Positions 1 through 8,994 are shown, counted from the first letter of the stretch. The stretch is 24,901 nt of DNA from an uncultured Planctomycetaceae bacterium (GCA_937904535.1 CALELC010000220.1:1-24901); one strand, 5' to 3'. Notes: generated from the letters alone by a model not told the origin. Translations and numbers: made by a program.

Positions 1-1385
1 CTGATCGACATCACGTCGAGCCGCTGAAACACCAGATCGGTCGTCGGATCGTGAGCCTGGATCATCAACGTGCCCGGCTCCAGGCGCAGCCCTTGCCGCG
101 GGTTGGCGTGCGGCGCCCGGGTGTCGGTCCAGTCGGTCACCTGCAGCCCATTGACCCAGGCTGCGACCGTCGGTCCATGGGCGACGAGCAGCATCGTGAA
201 CCACTCTCCATCCTCCGCGGCCACGATGCGGGCGCTTTGTCGGCGGAAGATACCGCCGGTGCCGGTATCCGCGGGCGTCAGCGGATTGCCGCCAACGATT
301 TCATTGCTGATTTGGCACTCGTAGCCATTCATCACCTCGCCGGGAATGCAGCGGAAGAACACACCGGAATTGAGCTTTTGTGACGCGGTTTTGCATTCGC
401 TCAGGAGCACAAAGTCGCCGAAGGAATCGACCGACTCCAGTTGCCCGCGGCCGCCAGTGACGCGTAGCAGGCCTTCATCCTCGATGCGGAACTCACCCTC
501 CATCTCCGGGTACTGCTTCCACTTGGACAGCTCGGCGTCGAGCAGCGGGGCGAGTCCGATGGGGCGGATGCGGATATCGCGGAATGCGACCGCACCGCTG
601 TTGTGCTGCAAGCCGATTCGGCCCGCTGGCAGCGGATTAGGATCGGTGTACTGACAAACTTGCTCGCCGTTGATCCGCACGGTCAATGTGTCATCGACCA
701 GCGAAATCTCATACAGGTGCCAAGCCTCAGGATCGAGCGTTGGGGCGACGTCTGCAGCTTGACGTTTGACGATCCCGCCGGTTGGAAAGGGATTGTCCGG
801 CGGGGCGATGTTGATCTCGTAGCAATCGGTCTCCGGATCGGTCGGCTCCAGCGGCGTGCGGAGGAAGATACCGCTGTTGGTATTTGCGTCCGCTTTAATC
901 TCCAGCCGAAGCTCAAAGTTTTGCCAGGGGACCGACGTGCAGAGCAGGCCAACTTGACCGGAATCAACCGCGATCGCTTTGTCATCGATCCGCCAATTGG
1001 CCGGCGCGGCGATCTCCCAACCAAAAAATGTATGACCATCGAACAATCGCACCCAGCCTTGGCGAGTCTCTTCGAGCGGCAATCGCGCGGCGAGCAGTTC
1101 TTCCGCAGTGACTTCAAAGGTTGGCGGCGTGGTATCGATGGCCGCGGGCTCAGCCGTGCCGGTAGTCTCCGGAACCGCAGCCGCAGCAGGTTCTGCGGGT
1201 TCAGTTTCCGCCGGAGCCTCGGCTTGGCGGCTGCAGCCAGCGAGGCCGAATAGCATCAGGCCGGTCAGCAGCGCCAGCCGAGTTCGCGACGTGCGGGGGC
1301 TGGTTGCACGTGAGTGCGGGCCGCAAGGTGTGACCGAAAGCGCACGGTAGTCGTCGAGAGCGGTTGAGAAAGAAAGGGGAAGCAC
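1..1385 (-). CDS. Lipoprotein with two DUF1080 (3-keto-disaccharide hydrolase-like) domains, partial at left edge
   Basis: The reading frame is open from about 1403 down to position 1, so the C-terminus lies outside the window. I chose the GTG at 1385 because AAGG lies about 11 bases upstream; a TTG at 1403 is the alternative and the start is uncertain. A hydrophobic stretch ends in the lipobox FGLAGC (Cys about residue 51), followed by an Ala/Pro/Glu-rich linker, which predicts a lipid-anchored exported protein. The first DUF1080 domain starts near residue 111 (GWVRLFDGHTFFGWE) and contains NTNSGIFLRTP and the ending VAFRDIRIRPI. A second, more diverged domain follows from about residue 290 (KLNSGVFFRCIPGEVMNGYE) to the edge. 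DUF1080 (PF06439) has a jelly-roll fold and is linked to cleavage of 3-keto-glycosides. The substrate is unknown. The N-terminal extension before the lipobox (about 34 residues) is long, so the true start may be further downstream. Confidence 0.85.
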   Translation of the reverse strand, partial: MLPLSFSTALDDYRALSVTPCGPHSRATSPRTSRTRLALLTGLMLFGLAGCSRQAEAPAETEPAEPAAAAVPETTGTAEPAAIDTTPPTFEVTAEELLAARLPLEETRQGWVRLFDGHTFFGWEIAAPANWRIDDKAIAVDSGQVGLLCTSVPWQNFELRLEIKADANTNSGIFLRTPLEPTDPETDCYEINIAPPDNPFPTGGIVKRQAADVAPTLDPEAWHLYEISLVDDTLTVRINGEQVCQYTDPNPLPAGRIGLQHNSGAVAFRDIRIRPIGLAPLLDAELSKWKQYPEMEGEFRIEDEGLLRVTGGRGQLESVDSFGDFVLLSECKTASQKLNSGVFFRCIPGEVMNGYECQISNEIVGGNPLTPADTGTGGIFRRQSARIVAAEDGEWFTMLLVAHGPTVAAWVNGLQVTDWTDTRAPHANPRQGLRLEPGTLMIQAHDPTTDLVFQRLDVMSI

Positions 1386-1522
1386 AGCAAGTTGAACCTT
1401 CAAAGGAGCAGGCAAATGGGCCGGCCTTCGAAACTTGGAACCTTTGCCGGCTGCCTACAGGTTAGCTGCTGCAAATGCCGATTTACAACGCCCTCTCGTG
1501 ATCTTGGAAAGTCGTGCTTCAA

Positions 1523-1957
1523 TTATTGAGGTTGCAACTGAGTGACCCAGATGTGATCGCGGCTGCCACCGACCGGCGATAAATCCAGCCGTTGTTCTTG
1601 AGGCAAGTTCTCACGCTCAATCAGTTCAGGGTCGTACTGCGTCCAGGTTTCGCGCCGGCTTTTGGCGGTGACTTCGCGCATCACGCCTTCATCGTGCCAG
1701 CGAATCAACCAAGTTCCGTTGCGATAATCACGGCGTGGGAGTTGACTATCCGACTTGATCAATCGCCAGGCGCGGACTTGGAATCGACGCTGTTGACTGC
1801 TCCAATCATAGAAGATCAGTTGGTCAAACACATGTTGTCCGCGCGCGTCATGATAATGATTCACTTCTACTAGATCGACTGAGTCTTTTAAGACTGAGCG
1901 ATCGGGTGCTGAGACATAAGCAGTGAATGCAAGTGTCAGCCAAAATGCCGTGTTCAT
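1523..1957 (-). CDS. Small secreted protein of unknown function
   Basis: A 144-residue protein. Residues 1 to about 17 form a short signal peptide ending at YVSA before PDRS, so export is predicted. The ATG at 1957 is preceded by GAGAGG about ten bases upstream. The mature part is polar and rich in aromatic and charged residues (HYHDARGQHVFDQLIFYDWS, WLIRWHDEG, SRRETWTQYDPELIERENLP) and looks like a compact beta-rich domain. I recognise no catalytic motif or family; similar small secreted proteins are common in Pirellulaceae. It is downstream of no obvious partner: 123 bases separate its stop from nothing but the 5' side of the DUF1080 lipoprotein, which is on the same strand. The frame is clean, and the opposite frames read as low-quality shadows. 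Confidence 0.75.
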   Translation of the reverse strand: MNTAFWLTLAFTAYVSAPDRSVLKDSVDLVEVNHYHDARGQHVFDQLIFYDWSSQQRRFQVRAWRLIKSDSQLPRRDYRNGTWLIRWHDEGVMREVTAKSRRETWTQYDPELIERENLPQEQRLDLSPVGGSRDHIWVTQLQPQ

Positions 1958-2430
1958 GAGTAGTGACCTCTCAAGACGCTTGAGAAAGTCGACGGCGATC
2001 CAGACTCCGTCAACCGACGCGTCTTGTGGATCGCTTGTTAAGCGAAGCGAATGCCAGAACCCTAGCAGTGTGCTGAAGAGCGATTTTCAAGCGGGCTGCT
2101 TGCCGCCATTGCTACCGGATTGTGCTGTTTAAGGGATTTGTATAAGGCACTAGGGACGTAATTTTTTTCTGTTCTAAGAGTTGCTAAGGGAGGGGCCTGA
2201 GCGGCGACGTTGATGTGCTCGCCGGTTGTTCAAGCGTCAGGCAACGGCTGCTCAACGATCGGGCAATCGTGATTTTCGCCAGCTTGCCTAGTCGATAAAC
2301 CTTGCGTCGCGGCGGCTGCTAGCGATACGCGCCGAGCGGCTGGTGGCGTATTCTTTACGACGAGTTCCGTTGCCGGCGGCCGTCGCCAGCTGGCCGCCGT
2401 GATCTTCTGCGCCTCTAAGAGCTTGTAACC
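1958..2430. other. Divergent intergenic region upstream of the small secreted gene and ppk1
   Basis: These 473 bases separate two divergent genes and must hold both promoters. I see no convincing coding frame, RNA gene or strong hairpin. A TATAAG with a poor TTGTGC 15 bases upstream (about 2120-2146) and a nearby run of seven T residues (about 2163) are the only promoter-like features, and they are weak. Confidence 0.5.
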
Positions 2431-4584
2431 GTGTCGCTGAGTGACCTACCGCCGAATCGCTTTCTCAACCGCGAGCTGAGTTGGTTGGAGTTCAACCACC
2501 GGGTATTGGAGCATGCCGAGGCAGCTGACTTGCCGCTGCTGGAACGGGCGAAGTTCCTGGCGATCACCGGCGCGAATCTGGACGAGTTCGTGATGGTCCG
2601 CATCGGCGGACTGAAGATGCAGTATCAACGCAACCCGATGGTTCGCGACCCCGCCGGCATGACCGTCGGTGAGCAACTGCAAGCGGTGGCCGATCGCTGC
2701 CACCAGTTGCAGAGCGAGCAGTACCGGATTCTGAACGAACTGCTCGAACCGCTGTTGGCCGATGCCGGGATCCGCCGGCTGCGGCTGGGGAACATCAGCC
2801 AGCGAGCCGGCGATGCGGCCGATCAGTGGTTCCGCAACGAAGTGTTGGCCGTGCTGTCGCCGCAGACGCTCTACCACGATCACCCGTTCCCGATGCTGCA
2901 GGGACTGCAGTTGCATTTGTGCGTGCGGATGCTGCCGTTGGAAGCGGATCAGCCAGCGGCCGACGAGGCCTCTGAGCAGCCGCAGTGGCAGTTTTCGGTG
3001 ATTCCGCTCGGCCGAGTTCTCAACCGGCTAGTGAGCCTGCCAACCGACAAAGGCTACGGCTTTGTCCTGTTGGAAGACCTCGTTATTCAGCACATCGATG
3101 AGTTCTTCCCGGGCCGTGAAGTGCTGGAGTGCGTCGCCTTTCGCATCACTCGCAACGCCGATGTGCAGCTGCGTGAGGAAGCGGCTCCGGATCTGATGAT
3201 CGGAATGGAAGAGGTGCTGGAAAGCCGGCGGCAATCGCGGTGTGTGCGGCTCGAGGTCAGCGCCGCCGCAAGCGACGAGACGATCGAGTTTCTCACCGAG
3301 GCGCTGGAGATTTCCAGCAACGATCTGTTTCGGGTCGACGGGCCGCTGGACCTGACGTACCTGTTCAATTTGGTGGCGCTAGAAGGGTTTCGCTCGCTCC
3401 GCAGCGAACCCTGGCCGCCACAGGGCAGCCCGGCGATCGATCCGGCCGAGTCGATGTTCGCCAACATCGCTGCTGGAGACATTGTGTTGGTGCATCCCTA
3501 CGAGCGATTCGATCCGATCGTGCGGTTCATCGAGGAAGCTTCGGTCGATCCCGACGTGCTGGCGATCAAACAGGTTTTGTACCGCACCAGTCGCGACAGC
3601 CCGATCGTTGCGGCACTGCAACGGGCCGCTGAGCGCGGCAAGTACGTGACGGCGATCGTGGAACTCAAGGCGCGGTTCGACGAGGCTCGCAACATCGAGT
3701 GGGCGCGGGAAATGGAGCGAGCTGGGGTGCAGGTGATCTACGGCGTGCGCGGACTCAAGACGCATGCGAAGATCTGCATCATCGTCCGCCGCGAGCCGCA
3801 GGGGATCGTCCGCTACATGCACTTCGGGACCGGTAATTACAACGAAGTTACCGCCGGCATCTACAGCGACGTCTCGCTGCTGACCTGCGAAGAGACGCTC
3901 GGTGATGACGCCACCAAGTTTTTCAACGCGATCACCGGTGCCAGCCAGCCCGGGCAGATGCATCACCTCGCCGTGGCTCCGACGACGCTGCGGTCGCGGT
4001 TGTTGGGGCTGATCGAAGCCGAGACCCAGCGGCGCCGCGAAGGTCAAAAAGCGGAGATCATCGCCAAGGTCAACGCGCTCGTGGACACCGAAGTGATCGA
4101 TGCCCTGTACGAGGCGAGCCGCGCCGGAGTCCGCATTCGGCTCAACGTCCGCGGGGTCTGCTGCCTCAAACCCGGCATCAAAGGGCTCAGCAAAAACATC
4201 GAAGTTGTCTCGATCGTCGACCGGTTCCTCGAACACTCCCGCGTGTTGTACTTTGAGCACGGTGGTGATCCGCAGTTGTTCATCAGCAGTGCGGACTGGA
4301 TGCCACGGAACCTGGATCGCCGGGTGGAATTACTCATTCCGGTACTCTCGCCGCAGCATCGCAAACGTTTGCATGCCATGTTGCGGTGTTACTTCAAAGA
4401 CAACGTCAACTCGTGGATGCTGCAGCCCAACGGACAGTACCGTCGCTTGCAACCGACCGAGAAGAAACCGGCGTTCCAGGCTCAAGCCGTGCTCTACGAG
4501 CGGGCCGTGGCCGCCAAACGCGAAGCCGAACAGACCAACCGTTCCACCTTTGAGACCCATCAGCCGCAGGCCCGCGGCAATTAA
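2431..4584 (+). CDS. ppk1: Polyphosphate kinase 1
   Basis: Reversibly transfers the ATP gamma-phosphate to polyphosphate at the cytoplasmic face of the membrane. The 717-residue length matches the PPK1 family. The N-terminal signature NRELSWLEFNHRVLEHA is at residues 9-25. The autophosphorylated histidine is H445 in GLKTHAK and the second conserved histidine is H602 in EHSRVLYF. The Mg/phosphate-binding arginines are R385 (LYRTSRDSPIV) and R415 (ELKARFDE). Each of these four sits exactly ten residues after its Escherichia coli counterpart (H435, H592, R375, R405), so the catalytic core is intact and collinear. The start is a GTG with a weak AAGAG upstream. The gene is followed after 142 bases by a same-strand oxidoreductase with its own ribosome-binding site; a functional link is not evident. 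No exopolyphosphatase gene is in the window. Confidence 0.97.
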   Translation: MSLSDLPPNRFLNRELSWLEFNHRVLEHAEAADLPLLERAKFLAITGANLDEFVMVRIGGLKMQYQRNPMVRDPAGMTVGEQLQAVADRCHQLQSEQYRILNELLEPLLADAGIRRLRLGNISQRAGDAADQWFRNEVLAVLSPQTLYHDHPFPMLQGLQLHLCVRMLPLEADQPAADEASEQPQWQFSVIPLGRVLNRLVSLPTDKGYGFVLLEDLVIQHIDEFFPGREVLECVAFRITRNADVQLREEAAPDLMIGMEEVLESRRQSRCVRLEVSAAASDETIEFLTEALEISSNDLFRVDGPLDLTYLFNLVALEGFRSLRSEPWPPQGSPAIDPAESMFANIAAGDIVLVHPYERFDPIVRFIEEASVDPDVLAIKQVLYRTSRDSPIVAALQRAAERGKYVTAIVELKARFDEARNIEWAREMERAGVQVIYGVRGLKTHAKICIIVRREPQGIVRYMHFGTGNYNEVTAGIYSDVSLLTCEETLGDDATKFFNAITGASQPGQMHHLAVAPTTLRSRLLGLIEAETQRRREGQKAEIIAKVNALVDTEVIDALYEASRAGVRIRLNVRGVCCLKPGIKGLSKNIEVVSIVDRFLEHSRVLYFEHGGDPQLFISSADWMPRNLDRRVELLIPVLSPQHRKRLHAMLRCYFKDNVNSWMLQPNGQYRRLQPTEKKPAFQAQAVLYERAVAAKREAEQTNRSTFETHQPQARGN

Positions 4585-4726
4585 GCGAGGCGGCCCCGTT
4601 TGCCCACCGCCATTTCGTGTGTTGTACTTGTAACGCCAATACGCTTCCGTGCGGCAGGAAGCCTTTGCCCAGGTCCGCCGCGGTTGCTTGTTGTACTGTC
4701 CCTTTTTGAAATATTGGAAGGCTTGC

Positions 4727-5743
4727 ATGGTTAAGGTGGCAATCGTCGGTGTCGGCTTCATGGGCTGGATTCACTATCTGGCATACCAGCGTTGTCAGAC
4801 CGCGAAACTGGTGGCGTTCTGCAGCCGGGATCCGAAGAAACGCGCGGGCGATTGGCGGGGGATTCAAGGCAATTTTGGACCTCCGGGCGAAGTGATCGAT
4901 GTCTCGGGGCTTTCGGCCTACGAGTCGCTGCAGGAGGTGCTGGACGATCCGGCGATTGATCTGGTCGACATCTGCTTGCCGCCGCATCTGCATGCCGACG
5001 CGGTCTCGCGGGCCCTCGCAGCCGGCAAGCACGTTCTGTGCGAAAAGCCGCTGGCGCTGACGGCGACCGAAGCCGCCGCGCTGGCCAGTGATGCCGCGGG
5101 CCGGTTGATGGTGGCTCACATCTTGCCGTTCTTTACGGAGTACCGCCTGCTGGCTGATGCCGTCGCCGACGGACGATTCGGAAAACTGCTCGGCGGGCAT
5201 TTCAAGCGCGTGATCGGGCCGCCGGACTGGATTCCCGATTTTTATGATCCGACCACGGTGGGCGGTCCCCTGATCGACCTGCACGTTCACGACGCGCACC
5301 TGATTCGCATGCTGCTGGGGCTACCGACGGCCGCGCACTCGGTCTGCCGAATGAAGGACGGAGTCCCCAAGTACGTGGAAACCGTGTTTCAGTTCGCCGA
5401 TGCCGAACTGGTCGCAGGAGCCACCTCTGGCGTGATCGACCAAGGCTCACGCGGCTTCACCCACGGCTACGACGTGCAGTTCGAGCGAGCGAACGTGCAG
5501 TTCGAGAGCGCTTTCTTTGGGGATGGCAGCGCCGCCAATATCCCGCTGACGATCGCGCACGCCGACGGTCGTGTCGAACGTCCCAGCGACGACTCGGCCG
5601 ATCCTGGCGATTCGATCGCCGTATTTGTGAAAGAACTCGATGCTGCGGCTCAGAGCATCGTGTCGGGCCAGGTGCATCCGGCGCTGGATGCCGCGGTCGC
5701 GGTCGATGCGATCAAGATCTGCGAAATGCAGGTTCCTAGCTAG
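4727..5743 (+). CDS. Gfo/Idh/MocA family NAD(P)-dependent oxidoreductase
   Basis: A 338-residue protein starting at the ATG at 4727, with GGAAGG a few bases upstream; the frame is open further upstream but has no better start. The Rossmann nucleotide-binding motif is at residues 6-13 (IVGVGFMG) and the family's EKP motif is at 106-108 (VLCEKPLAL), with K107 as the usual catalytic-site lysine. The segment GGPLIDLHVHDAHLIRMLLG (residues 179-198) matches the conserved D..H.HD region that positions substrate. The family oxidises or reduces sugars, inositols and related polyols; the exact substrate cannot be read from sequence. There is no signal peptide, so it should be cytoplasmic, unlike many planctomycete relatives that carry a Tat signal. 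Some members make 3-keto-sugars, which would suit the DUF1080 proteins nearby, but they are not co-transcribed with this gene. Confidence 0.93.
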   Translation: MVKVAIVGVGFMGWIHYLAYQRCQTAKLVAFCSRDPKKRAGDWRGIQGNFGPPGEVIDVSGLSAYESLQEVLDDPAIDLVDICLPPHLHADAVSRALAAGKHVLCEKPLALTATEAAALASDAAGRLMVAHILPFFTEYRLLADAVADGRFGKLLGGHFKRVIGPPDWIPDFYDPTTVGGPLIDLHVHDAHLIRMLLGLPTAAHSVCRMKDGVPKYVETVFQFADAELVAGATSGVIDQGSRGFTHGYDVQFERANVQFESAFFGDGSAANIPLTIAHADGRVERPSDDSADPGDSIAVFVKELDAAAQSIVSGQVHPALDAAVAVDAIKICEMQVPS

Positions 5744-5817
5744 GGCACGGTTCTAACCGGCTGGTGCGAGGTGCGGCCGCGCGGCTCGCGCCCCTGGCTG
5801 AACGTTGTTGAAATGCT

Positions 5818-5844
5818 GGCCCCGGCCACACTGGGCCGGGGGCC
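5818..5844. terminator. GC-rich hairpin between convergent genes
   Basis: GGCCCCGGCC pairs with GGCCGGGGGCC across a six-base loop, with one G bulged. It lies between the stop of the oxidoreductase (5743) and the stop of the minus-strand CxxC protein (5856). There is no strong T tract on either side, so it is a candidate bidirectional terminator or transcript-end stabiliser, not a textbook intrinsic terminator. Confidence 0.4.
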
Positions 5845-5855
5845 GTTACCGTCTC

Positions 5856-6365
5856 CTAGCTGTCGTGCAAACCGAACTCAGTCGCCTGTTCCAGTTCGCG
5901 GGCGACTTCTTCTCGAGCGATCGTGCGAGCACGCTCAAAGCCGAGCCGCGACAGGGTGAAGTCGCGATGCAGGTGATGGAGTACCATGCCGGCGCGGCAC
6001 AGCTGGCAGAACCCGTCAAAAAATCGCACGGTGATTTCCGGTTCGGTTTGGCTGCGAAAGGCGATGGTGCGGTTTTCGTCTTCTTCGACATAGATCGCCA
6101 GCAGACGCCCCGGCGCCTCAAACGCCGTCCGCACACCGCGAACCTCGATCACGCCGCGATTGCGGGCCGCGAACAGGATCGCCAGCGATTCTTTCGAGAG
6201 TTCAGGCTCCGTTGGTTCGGCTGGCGGATGCACGATTGCGCGGGCGCAGACCGCTGCCAGTGCTGCTAACGTCGGGCCGCCGGAGCCAAGTGCTTCCCAA
6301 CTCGCAGCCATCTCGCCGTGAAACGATTGGGCTGCTTCGAGATTTGATTTGATCCGACCGTTCAA
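5856..6365 (-). CDS. Small protein of unknown function with a CxxC motif
   Basis: The frame opens at 6515 inside the C-terminal coding region of the TlpA-like gene, so the true start must be later. The TTG at 6365 has GCGAGGA six bases upstream and gives 169 residues; no ATG fits. The N-terminal half is helical and Ala-rich (LAALAAVCARAIVHPP). The C-terminal half looks like a compact alpha/beta domain, with GVIEVRGVRTAFEAPGRLL, then FFDGFCQLCRAG, in which C120 and C123 form a CxxC pair. There is no signal peptide, so it is probably cytoplasmic. It is the last gene of a minus-strand row, 97 bases after the TlpA-like gene. I do not recognise the family. The CxxC could be a metal-binding or redox site, but a single pair with no other clustered Cys/His is weak support for either. 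Confidence 0.7.
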   Translation of the reverse strand: MNGRIKSNLEAAQSFHGEMAASWEALGSGGPTLAALAAVCARAIVHPPAEPTEPELSKESLAILFAARNRGVIEVRGVRTAFEAPGRLLAIYVEEDENRTIAFRSQTEPEITVRFFDGFCQLCRAGMVLHHLHRDFTLSRLGFERARTIAREEVARELEQATEFGLHDS

Positions 6366-6462
6366 AGAAAATCCTCGCCTAGTGATGTCATCCGTAGTCC
6401 GGGAAGGTCGCCCGAGGGCAGACGATTGTTGACCGAGCCCGGACCGGAGCAGGGGAGGGCGA

Positions 6463-7983
6463 TCAGGATGCCGCGCCGAGCAGTTGCTCGATCTTTTCCT
6501 CCAAGTCCTGGGCATTGGCTTCTCCCGAACCGATACGCACCATCTGAATCTTGCCTTCCTGATCGATCAAGACAGCATGCGGGATGCCGGTGACGGAGAA
6601 ATCCGCTTGGTAGCTGCTGTTGCTGGGGGTGACAAAGAAGCCGTGCCGCAGCTGGTGGGCTTCCCGAAACTTCTCCAACATCGCCAGCTCTTCTTCGGGC
6701 GTGACATCGGGGGCGCGCACCGAGCGGTTCGATTCGTCGTCCCAGCGATAGCCGTAATGTCGTGTCGCACCGAGGATCACCAGCCCGCGATCTGAGTACT
6801 TTTCGTGCCACTGAATCAGGTGCGGGAAGGTCTGAATGCAGGGACCGCACCACACGGCCCAGAAGTCGATCAGCACGACTTTGCCACGCAGGTCCTGCAT
6901 GGTGACCGGATCGCAGGCGACGAATGCCTCCGCGTCGATTTCCGGTGCCTGCATGCCGATCATGGCCGCGATCTTGAGCGCTGCGTCGATTCTCGCTCGC
7001 AGCGACTGGAGCGAGCGAGTGTAGGTCGCCAGCGCCGTGTGCGAGTTTTCATCGAGCCGCTCGCGAGCCGATTCCAAAGCGGCTTCGAGCTCATCGATCA
7101 GCTTGGCGGCGGCTTCCGGATTCGAGCGGGCCAGGGCGGAGGCGCGGGTTTGCCGCAGGCTGTAATAGGCCATCACGGCGGCCAGATCGAGATCTTCTCG
7201 GGACATCGCGTCGGCGGTCAATTTCTCGGCGTCGGCCGTCAGCTCGTCGAGCCGCTCCGGAAAATAGCGGCCGCCGATCAATTGATAGGTGTTGACCGCT
7301 TCGACAAACGCTAGCACCGATTCACTGTTGGCAGGATCGGCTTGCTCACGCGGGGCGCGAACCAGTTCTTCCAATGCTGCTTGAGCCTCGTCTCGGCGAT
7401 CGACGCTGAACAGCGTGGTGATCCGCCGCAGCAGCAGTGACCGCTTGGCGCCGGCAAGTCGTGGCTGATCGTCCGGCAACTTCTGGTCGAGCCGCTCGAG
7501 CATTTCGAGCTTCGCATCGGCACTCAGTTTTTGATCGCGCGTCACCAGTCGGTCCAAAGCGGTGGCGGCTCCGAGCGTCTTGGCCTGGCCAAGCGGCGCT
7601 TCGCCCTCCAGAGACGAATCGACGATCTGTCGCAACATCGCCAGTCCCTCGTCCGACGTGTCATTGCCGACGGCTCCACTGAGCAGCAGGTACATCAGGC
7701 CGAGCGTGGTGTCGTCCGGCTTGGCAGCGGCCGCCGCGTCGAGACGTTGCAGCGCTTCGGCGTAACGTTTCTCGCCGATCAGCGCCGTCAAAGCTTCACG
7801 TGTCAGCGGCTCTTCGGCTGCCTCCGCTTTGGACGTGGCCTCAACAGGCGGTTGGGCTGGGGCGAGCGTAAGAGGAATGGCCGGCTGAGGAGCCTCCCCG
7901 TTATCGGCAACGGCGGCGGTAGACAGGACACAGCCGATCAACAGGCTGCTGATTGGCAGCGAGCGAAGAAGGGACCAGCTCAT
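6463..7983 (-). CDS. Exported TlpA-like thioredoxin-fold protein
   Basis: A 506-residue protein. I placed the start at the ATG at 7983 because GGGGAG lies six bases upstream and the product then begins with a signal sequence (MSWSLLRSLPISSLLIGC...). Cleavage could be at AVA before DNG, or Cys18 in LLIGC could act as a lipobox. Residues 60-350 are helical and Ala/Glu/Leu-rich, with TPR-like segments such as EKRYAEALQRLDAAAAAKPD. The C-terminal domain (about 355-506) is TlpA/AhpC-TSA-like: VLIDFWAVWCGPCIQTFPHL has the redox pair C379-C382 (CGPC), and GIPHAVLIDQEGKI carries the cis-Pro segment. Such proteins act as thiol-disulfide oxidoreductases in the periplasm or cell envelope. The gene lies 99 bases downstream of a purine nucleoside phosphorylase on the same strand, without an obvious functional link. 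Confidence 0.92.
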   Translation of the reverse strand: MSWSLLRSLPISSLLIGCVLSTAAVADNGEAPQPAIPLTLAPAQPPVEATSKAEAAEEPLTREALTALIGEKRYAEALQRLDAAAAAKPDDTTLGLMYLLLSGAVGNDTSDEGLAMLRQIVDSSLEGEAPLGQAKTLGAATALDRLVTRDQKLSADAKLEMLERLDQKLPDDQPRLAGAKRSLLLRRITTLFSVDRRDEAQAALEELVRAPREQADPANSESVLAFVEAVNTYQLIGGRYFPERLDELTADAEKLTADAMSREDLDLAAVMAYYSLRQTRASALARSNPEAAAKLIDELEAALESARERLDENSHTALATYTRSLQSLRARIDAALKIAAMIGMQAPEIDAEAFVACDPVTMQDLRGKVVLIDFWAVWCGPCIQTFPHLIQWHEKYSDRGLVILGATRHYGYRWDDESNRSVRAPDVTPEEELAMLEKFREAHQLRHGFFVTPSNSSYQADFSVTGIPHAVLIDQEGKIQMVRIGSGEANAQDLEEKIEQLLGAAS

Positions 7984-8082
7984 CAGACTCTCCCCGATTC
8001 CTGTGCGTGCTGAAGACGCTGCTGGTGCCGAGCAGACGCGTCGGTGAACACCAGCGGTCACCTCTAGCGTATCCGACAGGGA

Positions 8083-8961
8083 TCAAGTGAGGGGGTGTGC
8101 CAGTGCCGCAGCGATGATTTTTCTGAGGTTAGCAGCAGCTCTGTGACCCACGGCGAGCACCTCTTCATGGCTGGTCGGTTGTGGCAGATCGGGTTGGGCC
8201 ACATTGCTGACGACCGACAATCCCAGTACCTCCATTCCTAACCGCTTGGCGACAGCGACTTCCGGTGCTGTGCTCATCCCTACGACATCGGCACCGAAGC
8301 CGCGCATCATCCGGTACTCGGCGCGGGTTTCGTACGTCGGTCCCAGGGCCGCCAAATAGATCCCCGGGGATGCATGGAAATCGCCGGCCCGTGCCGCCGC
8401 CAAAGCCACTTGGATCAGCGCCCGGTCATAGAGGGCGCCTGCCGCGGCCGTCCGTTCGCGAGCACCGAAATCGGATTCCACTGCTGCTGGCGGTGCCGCC
8501 AGCGGTTGTTCCAACCGCCGCCCCAGATCGAGATGATCCGTGAGCACCACGATATCGCCGACATTCAGCAACGGGTTGAGCCCGCCAGCAGCGTTGCTGA
8601 CGATCAGCCGCCGAGCACCCAGTGCGGCCATCAGCCGGACCGGAAAGGTGACTGCGGCATCGCTGTGGCCTTCGTAACGATGGAACCGCCCCGCCATCAG
8701 CACCACTTCGACCCCGTCCAGTTTGCCGAGCAGCAACTGCCCGCGATGGCCCGCAGCAGTGGAACAGCCAAAGCCAGGCAGGTCAGCGTAGTCGATTCGC
8801 ACAGCGGCTGTGACTTCATCGGCGAGCTCCCCGAGCCCGCTGCCGAGGATGATCGCCGCTCTCGGCCGCAAATCACTTCGCCGCCGCACGGCTTCCACCG
8901 CAGCGGCGAGCGTTGCCTCCGTCGTCATCATCTTGTTCATGGGTAGGATGCCAAATCTCAT
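8083..8961 (-). CDS. punA: Purine nucleoside phosphorylase (trimeric class), classical active site
   Basis: Splits purine (deoxy)nucleosides with phosphate into base and (deoxy)ribose-1-phosphate in purine salvage, in the cytoplasm. The 292-residue frame begins at the ATG at 8961; the ATG at 8940 (MNKMMTTEA) is equally plausible, and neither has a good ribosome-binding site. Family motifs in order: IILGSGLGELAD (phosphate-binding Ser), TAAGHRGQL, MAGRFHRYEGHS, SNAAGGLNPLLNVGDIV, LGPTYETRAEYR, GMSTAPE and SVVSNVAQ. E211 and N253 match human PNP Glu201 and Asn243, the pair that selects 6-oxopurines, and H265 in SHEEV matches His257, which contacts the ribose 5'-OH. I therefore expect inosine/guanosine specificity. 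It is the second of two PNP genes in the window; the other differs at two of these three positions. Confidence 0.93.
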   Translation of the reverse strand: MRFGILPMNKMMTTEATLAAAVEAVRRRSDLRPRAAIILGSGLGELADEVTAAVRIDYADLPGFGCSTAAGHRGQLLLGKLDGVEVVLMAGRFHRYEGHSDAAVTFPVRLMAALGARRLIVSNAAGGLNPLLNVGDIVVLTDHLDLGRRLEQPLAAPPAAVESDFGARERTAAAGALYDRALIQVALAAARAGDFHASPGIYLAALGPTYETRAEYRMMRGFGADVVGMSTAPEVAVAKRLGMEVLGLSVVSNVAQPDLPQPTSHEEVLAVGHRAAANLRKIIAAALAHPLT

Positions 8962-8994
8962 TCAGGCGGCGCGCCGGGACAAGACGCCGGTCGC

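Noticed and set aside
603..1253. A 216-residue plus-strand frame opposite the DUF1080 lipoprotein.
   Set aside because: The minus strand gives a lipobox and two DUF1080 domains in one frame; the plus frame has none of the marks of a gene.
3379..4260. A 293-residue minus-strand frame opposite ppk1.
   Set aside because: Antisense shadow of a gene with conserved catalytic residues; composition rich in His, Asp and Arg typical of such shadows in GC-rich DNA.
4406..5299. A 297-residue minus-strand frame spanning the end of ppk1 and the start of the oxidoreductase.
   Set aside because: It overlaps two firmly identified plus-strand genes and shows no motif or signal peptide.
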